Assembly: GCF_036379515.1 (NCBI RefSeq)
Contig: NZ_DASVGN010000018.1
Coordinates: 1-64,000 of the forward strand
Length of the DNA stretch: 64,000 nucleotides
DNA from: Castellaniella sp036379515
GTDB taxonomy: Bacteria; Pseudomonadota; Gammaproteobacteria; Burkholderiales; Burkholderiaceae_B
Direction: 5' to 3'
In this document: in pieces, positions 60,509-64,000 of the stretch
How positions within the stretch are numbered: position 1 is the first letter of the stretch
Layout: each line of letters starts with the position of its first letter
Translations under genes and position numbers: made by a program
Notes under the pieces: generated by a model
Database searches by the model: none
What the model was told of the DNA's origin: nothing
The model's input: only the letters and a program-made list of their open reading frames with translations

Positions 60509-61478
60509 GCACTGTCGCGCCCGTGGTATGGCGATTTTTCAGGGCCTCGTGGGCGCGACCCGCATCTTGCAACGCGAAACGCTGCCCGATCACGACGTTC
60601 AGCTTGCCCGAGGTCACCAGGTCGAACATCTCGCTGGCTGCCGCCTGCGTTTCTTGAGCCGTAGTCATGTAGGCATGCAGAATGGGGCGCGTCACGTACA
60701 AGGACCCCTTGGCCGCCAGCACGCCCAGATTGACGCCTTCAACGGGCCCCGACGCGTTCCCGAAACTGACCATCAGGCCTCGCGGCTGCAGGCAATTCAG
60801 CGAGACATCCCAGGTGGCCTTGCCCACCCCGTCGTAAACGACGGGTACCTTCTGTCCTTGCGTCAGCTCTGCTACTCGGGCCGCGACGTCTTCCCGTGTG
60901 TAGTCGATGACCTCCCAGGCCCCATTCTGACGAGCCAATGCCGCCTTCTCGGGTGAGGACGTCGTTCCGATCAGGCGCACGCCCAGTGCGCGCGCCCACT
61001 GACAGGCGATCAACCCCACCCCCCCCGCAGCGGCATGAAACAGAATGGTCTCATGGCCCTTGAGGCGATAAGTCTGACGGAACAGATACTGAACCGTAAG
61101 CCCCTTGAGCATCAGCGCAGCTGCCTGCTCGAAGCTGACCGCATCCGGAATCTTCACCACATGGCGAGCCGGAACATTGCGGACGTCGGCGTAGGCCCCG
61201 ATCGGGCTCTGGCCGTAGGCCACCCGATCACCCACATGCAGGTGGGTCACGCCAGCACCCACCGCTTCGACAATGCCTGAGGCTTCCATCCCGAGACCAT
61301 GAGGAAGCGGGTGCGGATACAAGCCCGTACGACAGTAGATATCGATGAAATTGAGCCCGATCGCCTTCTGGCGGATGCGGACCTCGTCGGCCCCCATCTC
61401 GGGGACATCGATCTGCGCCAGTTGCAAGACCTCAGGGCCACCATGCTGTTCCACACGCACCACACGAGCTTTTTCCAC
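60495..61478 (-). CDS. qor: NADPH:quinone reductase-like MDR oxidoreductase
   Basis: 327-aa zinc-free medium-chain dehydrogenase/reductase. The N-terminus has GGPEVLQL, the quinone-oxidoreductase signature is GLNFIDIYCRTGLYPHPLP, and the nucleotide loop is HAAAGGVGLIACQWA. It resembles E. coli QorA. It starts with GTG at 61478 after GGAGGACAAGGC. The 3' end overlaps fbp. Confidence 0.92.
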   Translation of the reverse strand: MEKARVVRVEQHGGPEVLQLAQIDVPEMGADEVRIRQKAIGLNFIDIYCRTGLYPHPLPHGLGMEASGIVEAVGAGVTHLHVGDRVAYGQSPIGAYADVRNVPARHVVKIPDAVSFEQAAALMLKGLTVQYLFRQTYRLKGHETILFHAAAGGVGLIACQWARALGVRLIGTTSSPEKAALARQNGAWEVIDYTREDVAARVAELTQGQKVPVVYDGVGKATWDVSLNCLQPRGLMVSFGNASGPVEGVNLGVLAAKGSLYVTRPILHAYMTTAQETQAAASEMFDLVTSGKLNVVIGQRFALQDAGRAHEALKNRHTTGATVLMLE

Positions 61479-61644
61479 TGCCTTGTCCTCCGACCCACGA
61501 CGGGCCTGCCGTTTATTCTAGAGCCAGACTAGCATGATTTTTTGCCCAGGCTTCAGCCCCACGAAGACCATGGCCCGTCCTATCTCCACCAGTCCGCGTT
61601 AAAATCGTCGATTCACTGGTTCATTCCCTACAAAACGAGTCATC

Positions 61645-62376
61645 ATGTCCGGACACAGCAAATGGGCAAACATCCAGCACCGCAAAGGGCGCCAAGACGC
61701 CAAACGCGGCAAGCTCTGGACCAAGATCATCCGCGAAGTCACCGTAGCCGCCCGCGCGGGCGGCCCTGACCCGGACGCCAATCCGCGCCTGCGGTTGGCC
61801 TGGGATAAAGCCACGTCGGCCAACATGCCCAAAGACAACATCGTGCGGGCGGCGCAGCGCGGCGCAGGAACCGCCGACGGCGCCAATTACGAAGAAATCC
61901 GCTACGAAGGCTATGGCGTGGGTGGCGCGGCCGTGCTCATCGACTGCATGACCGACAACCGTCAGCGCACCGTCTCCGAAGTCCGCCACACGCTGTCCAA
62001 GAACGGCGGCAACCTGGGGACCGACGGCTCCGTATCCTTCATGTTCAAGCACTGCGGACAGTTCATCTTCGCACCCGGAACCTCTGAAGAACAAGTCATG
62101 GACGTGGCGCTTGAAAACGGTGCCGACGACGTGCAGTCGGACGAAGAAGGCGTCATTGAAGTCACCTGCGAGCCCGGACAATACCTGACACTCAAACAGG
62201 CATTCGAAGCGGCGCAATTGGTCCCCGAAGTCCAGGACATCATCATGAAGGCGCTGTCCGAGGTTCAACTGCACGGTGAGGAAGCCGAACACATGCAGAA
62301 CATCATCGACCTCCTGGAGGGGCTGGACGACGTCCAAGAGGTCTACACAACGGCCGTTTTTGACGAGACAGCATGA
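61645..62376 (+). CDS. yebC: YebC/PmpR-family protein
   Basis: 243 aa starting MSGHSKWANIQHRKGRQDAKRGKLW, the family hallmark, with NMPKDNIVRAAQRGAG, YEGYGVGGAAVLIDCMTDNRQRT and GGNLGTDGSVSFMF. Members are annotated as transcriptional regulators, and more recent work links YebC to relief of ribosome stalling; the role here is not decided. First gene of yebC-purD-hemF, overlapping purD by 4 nt. Confidence 0.95.
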   Translation: MSGHSKWANIQHRKGRQDAKRGKLWTKIIREVTVAARAGGPDPDANPRLRLAWDKATSANMPKDNIVRAAQRGAGTADGANYEEIRYEGYGVGGAAVLIDCMTDNRQRTVSEVRHTLSKNGGNLGTDGSVSFMFKHCGQFIFAPGTSEEQVMDVALENGADDVQSDEEGVIEVTCEPGQYLTLKQAFEAAQLVPEVQDIIMKALSEVQLHGEEAEHMQNIIDLLEGLDDVQEVYTTAVFDETA

Positions 62377-63671
62377 AGTTGTTGGTGATCGGCGCAGGCG
62401 GCCGTGAACATGCCCTGGCGTGGCGTCTGGCCCAGTCCCCCAGAATCCAGAAAATCTACGTTGCTCCCGGAAACGGCGGCACAGAAGACAGCTACCCGCT
62501 GGAAAACCTGCCACTCCAGGACACTGACGCGCTGATTGCGTTTGCGCAACAAGAAAAGATCGCGTTCACCGTCGTGGGACCCGAAGCGCCCCTGGCGGCG
62601 GGCGTGGTCGACGCCTTCCACCTGGCCGGCCTGCGCATCTTCGGGCCTACGCGCGCAGCGGCGCAGCTCGAAAGCTCCAAGGACTACGCAAAGTCGTTCA
62701 TGCGCCGGCACCAGATTCCTACTGCCGATTCGCAGACATTCAGCGATGCAGCAGCAGCCAAGGCCTACATCCAATCCCACGGCGCGCCCATTGTGGTGAA
62801 GGCCGATGGCCTCGCGGCCGGCAAGGGTGTGGTGGTCGCGCAAACCGTCGACGAGGCGGTGAACGCCATCGATCACATGCTGGGCGCCGACAGCACGATC
62901 GGTGCTGCGGGCGCTCGCGTGGTGATCGAGGACTTTCTCGAAGGCGAAGAAGCAAGCTTCATCGTCATGTGCGACGGTCAGCATGTACTGCCTTTGGCCA
63001 CCAGCCAGGACCACAAGCGCCTGCTGGACGGCGACGCAGGGCCTAACACCGGCGGCATGGGGGCTTATTCCCCCGCTCCCGTGGTGAGTCCTGCCCTGCA
63101 TAACCGCATCATGCGTGAAATCATCCAGCCTGCCGTCCATGGCATGGCCCGCGACGGGCTCCCCTACACGGGGTTCCTGTACGCGGGGCTGATGATAGGC
63201 GAAGGCCCTGACGCGACCCGCAGCCTGAAGGTGCTGGAATTCAACTGCCGCATGGGGGACCCTGAAACCCAGCCCATCATGTTGCGAATGAAAAGCGATT
63301 TCTCGACCATTCTGGAACACGCGATCGACGGCACGCTGGATCAGGCCGAGATCGTCTGGGACCGCCGTGTCGCGGTAGGCGTCGTGCTGGCGGCTGCCGG
63401 CTACCCTGATGCGCCACGCAAAGGCGACGCCATCACGGCGCTTGTACCCAACACAGACGACTGCATGACCTTCCATGCGGGCACCTCGCGTGAAAACGGC
63501 CAGCTCGTCACCCACGGCGGACGGGTGCTTTGCGTCACCGCGCTGGGGGATTCCATTCGCCGGGCGCAACAAGCGGCCTACGAGGCGGTCAACCGGACAC
63601 AATTCGCGGGCCGCCAGTATCGCCGGGACATCGGCTGGCGCGCTCTTGCAGATCACCCACGACACGAATAG
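62373..63671 (+). CDS. purD: Phosphoribosylamine-glycine ligase
   Basis: 432-aa ATP-grasp enzyme making glycinamide ribonucleotide, the second step of purine synthesis. The N-terminus MKLLVIGAGGREHALAWRL, PIVVKADGLAAGKGVVVAQT, QDHKRLLDGDAGPNTGGMGAYSPAP and LEFNCRMGDPETQPIM are clear GARS signatures. The ATG overlaps the yebC stop (ATGA). Confidence 0.97.
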   Translation: MKLLVIGAGGREHALAWRLAQSPRIQKIYVAPGNGGTEDSYPLENLPLQDTDALIAFAQQEKIAFTVVGPEAPLAAGVVDAFHLAGLRIFGPTRAAAQLESSKDYAKSFMRRHQIPTADSQTFSDAAAAKAYIQSHGAPIVVKADGLAAGKGVVVAQTVDEAVNAIDHMLGADSTIGAAGARVVIEDFLEGEEASFIVMCDGQHVLPLATSQDHKRLLDGDAGPNTGGMGAYSPAPVVSPALHNRIMREIIQPAVHGMARDGLPYTGFLYAGLMIGEGPDATRSLKVLEFNCRMGDPETQPIMLRMKSDFSTILEHAIDGTLDQAEIVWDRRVAVGVVLAAAGYPDAPRKGDAITALVPNTDDCMTFHAGTSRENGQLVTHGGRVLCVTALGDSIRRAQQAAYEAVNRTQFAGRQYRRDIGWRALADHPRHE

Positions 63672-63680
63672 GAACCTTTC

Positions 63681-64000
63681 ATGCACGTCCCCGTCAAGCG
63701 CGCCCACGAATATTTTTCGTCTCTGCAAGCGGGCATCGTGCACGCGTTGGAAGCACTGGAAGGCAAACCCTTCGGGCACGACCCCTGGGCTCGCCCGGAA
63801 GGCGGCGGCGGTCTCACGAGGTACTGCGAAGAAGGCCAGGTCTTCGAACGCGCCGGGGTGCTGTTCAGCCACGTACGTGGACATGCTCTTCCGCCATCGG
63901 CCAGTGCACACCGCCCCGAGCTTGCGGGACGCAGCTGGGAAGCCATGGGCGTTTCCATGGTGCTGCATCCACGCAACCCCCACGTCCCCACCACCCACAT
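63681..64000 (+). CDS. hemF: Aerobic coproporphyrinogen-III oxidase, 5' part
   Basis: The first 106 codons are present and the gene runs past the window end. Oxygen-dependent decarboxylation of coproporphyrinogen III in haem synthesis. Recognisable parts are GGGGLTRYCEEGQVFERAGVLFSHV, LPPSASAHRPELAGRSWEAMGVSMVLHPRNPHVPTTH. AGGA 8 bases before the ATG and 9 bp after purD supports a yebC-purD-hemF operon. Confidence 0.95.
   Translation, partial: MHVPVKRAHEYFSSLQAGIVHALEALEGKPFGHDPWARPEGGGGLTRYCEEGQVFERAGVLFSHVRGHALPPSASAHRPELAGRSWEAMGVSMVLHPRNPHVPTTH

Noticed and set aside
62343..63998. A 551-codon open frame antisense to purD and hemF.
   Set aside because: It mirrors the high third-position GC of real genes on the other strand and shows no recognisable domain. 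purD and hemF are unmistakable.
1..64000. CRISPR arrays, toxin-antitoxin pairs, insertion sequences or prophage.
   Set aside because: No regularly spaced repeats, transposase, phage structural genes or paired small genes of those types were recognised anywhere in the window.

Overview
The window is a 64-kb piece of chromosome with about 60% GC. The gene content points to a beta-proteobacterium of the order Burkholderiales, most likely family Alcaligenaceae (Bordetella/Achromobacter relatives). Supporting signs are the yebC-purD-hemF order, recC-recB-recD, the surE-pcm-nlpD block, an H-NS protein of the short BpH3 type, DUF3422 and many family-3 substrate-binding proteins. This placement is an inference from protein resemblance and gene order. 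No insertion sequence, prophage, CRISPR array or rRNA operon was seen.

Layout. 0-12 kb is housekeeping: glnB start, argH, the leftward surE-pcm-nlpD-exonuclease-rlmD operon, plsY, tsaD, a purine permease, a thioredoxin and an ABC-F ATPase. 11.8-24.3 kb is a sugar-acid catabolism island made of two convergent units. Unit A holds a GntR regulator with a XylX-like 2-keto-3-deoxy-pentonate dehydratase, divergent from a four-gene ABC importer and L-fuconate dehydratase. Unit B holds a second importer plus 2-keto-3-deoxy-L-fuconate dehydrogenase and a diketo-acid hydrolase, divergent from an IclR regulator. 24.3-38.4 kb carries a TadA-LdcA fusion, a HAD phosphatase, NAD(P)HX repair (nnrDE), recBCD and yggS. 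38.4-43.4 kb is envelope maintenance: an NlpC/P60 lipoprotein, a Spy-like chaperone, BaeR/BaeS and a divergent ABC-2 exporter. 43.4-48 kb is unit C: uronate dehydrogenase, a third ABC importer and a GntR regulator. 48-64 kb returns to general genes: DUF488, DUF3422, an AI-2E family permease, tRNA-Thr(CGU), pncB, tldD, a nitrilase-fold amidase, an H-NS protein, pepN, fbp, qor, yebC, purD and the start of hemF.

The most interesting signal is the repeated pairing of 'polar amino acid type' ABC importers with sugar-acid enzymes. All three substrate-binding proteins keep the arginine that holds a ligand carboxylate, but all three have lost the aspartate that holds the alpha-amino group in HisJ and GlnH. 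I infer that these importers carry aldonates or uronates. In unit A, FucD-type dehydration of D-arabinonate would give exactly the substrate of a XylX-type dehydratase. In unit B, the fuconate product would be oxidised and hydrolysed to pyruvate and L-lactate. In unit C, uronates would be oxidised by Udh. Candidate operators sit in the matching promoter regions: GGTC(T)GACC-type dyads for the GntR of unit A, a perfect 9-bp KdgR-like dyad for the IclR of unit B, and a 13-bp-arm inverted repeat ahead of udh.

Start codons were chosen by ribosome-binding sites and family lengths. Several genes use GTG (recC, baeS, udh, qor and the first permease of unit C) or TTG (fbp).
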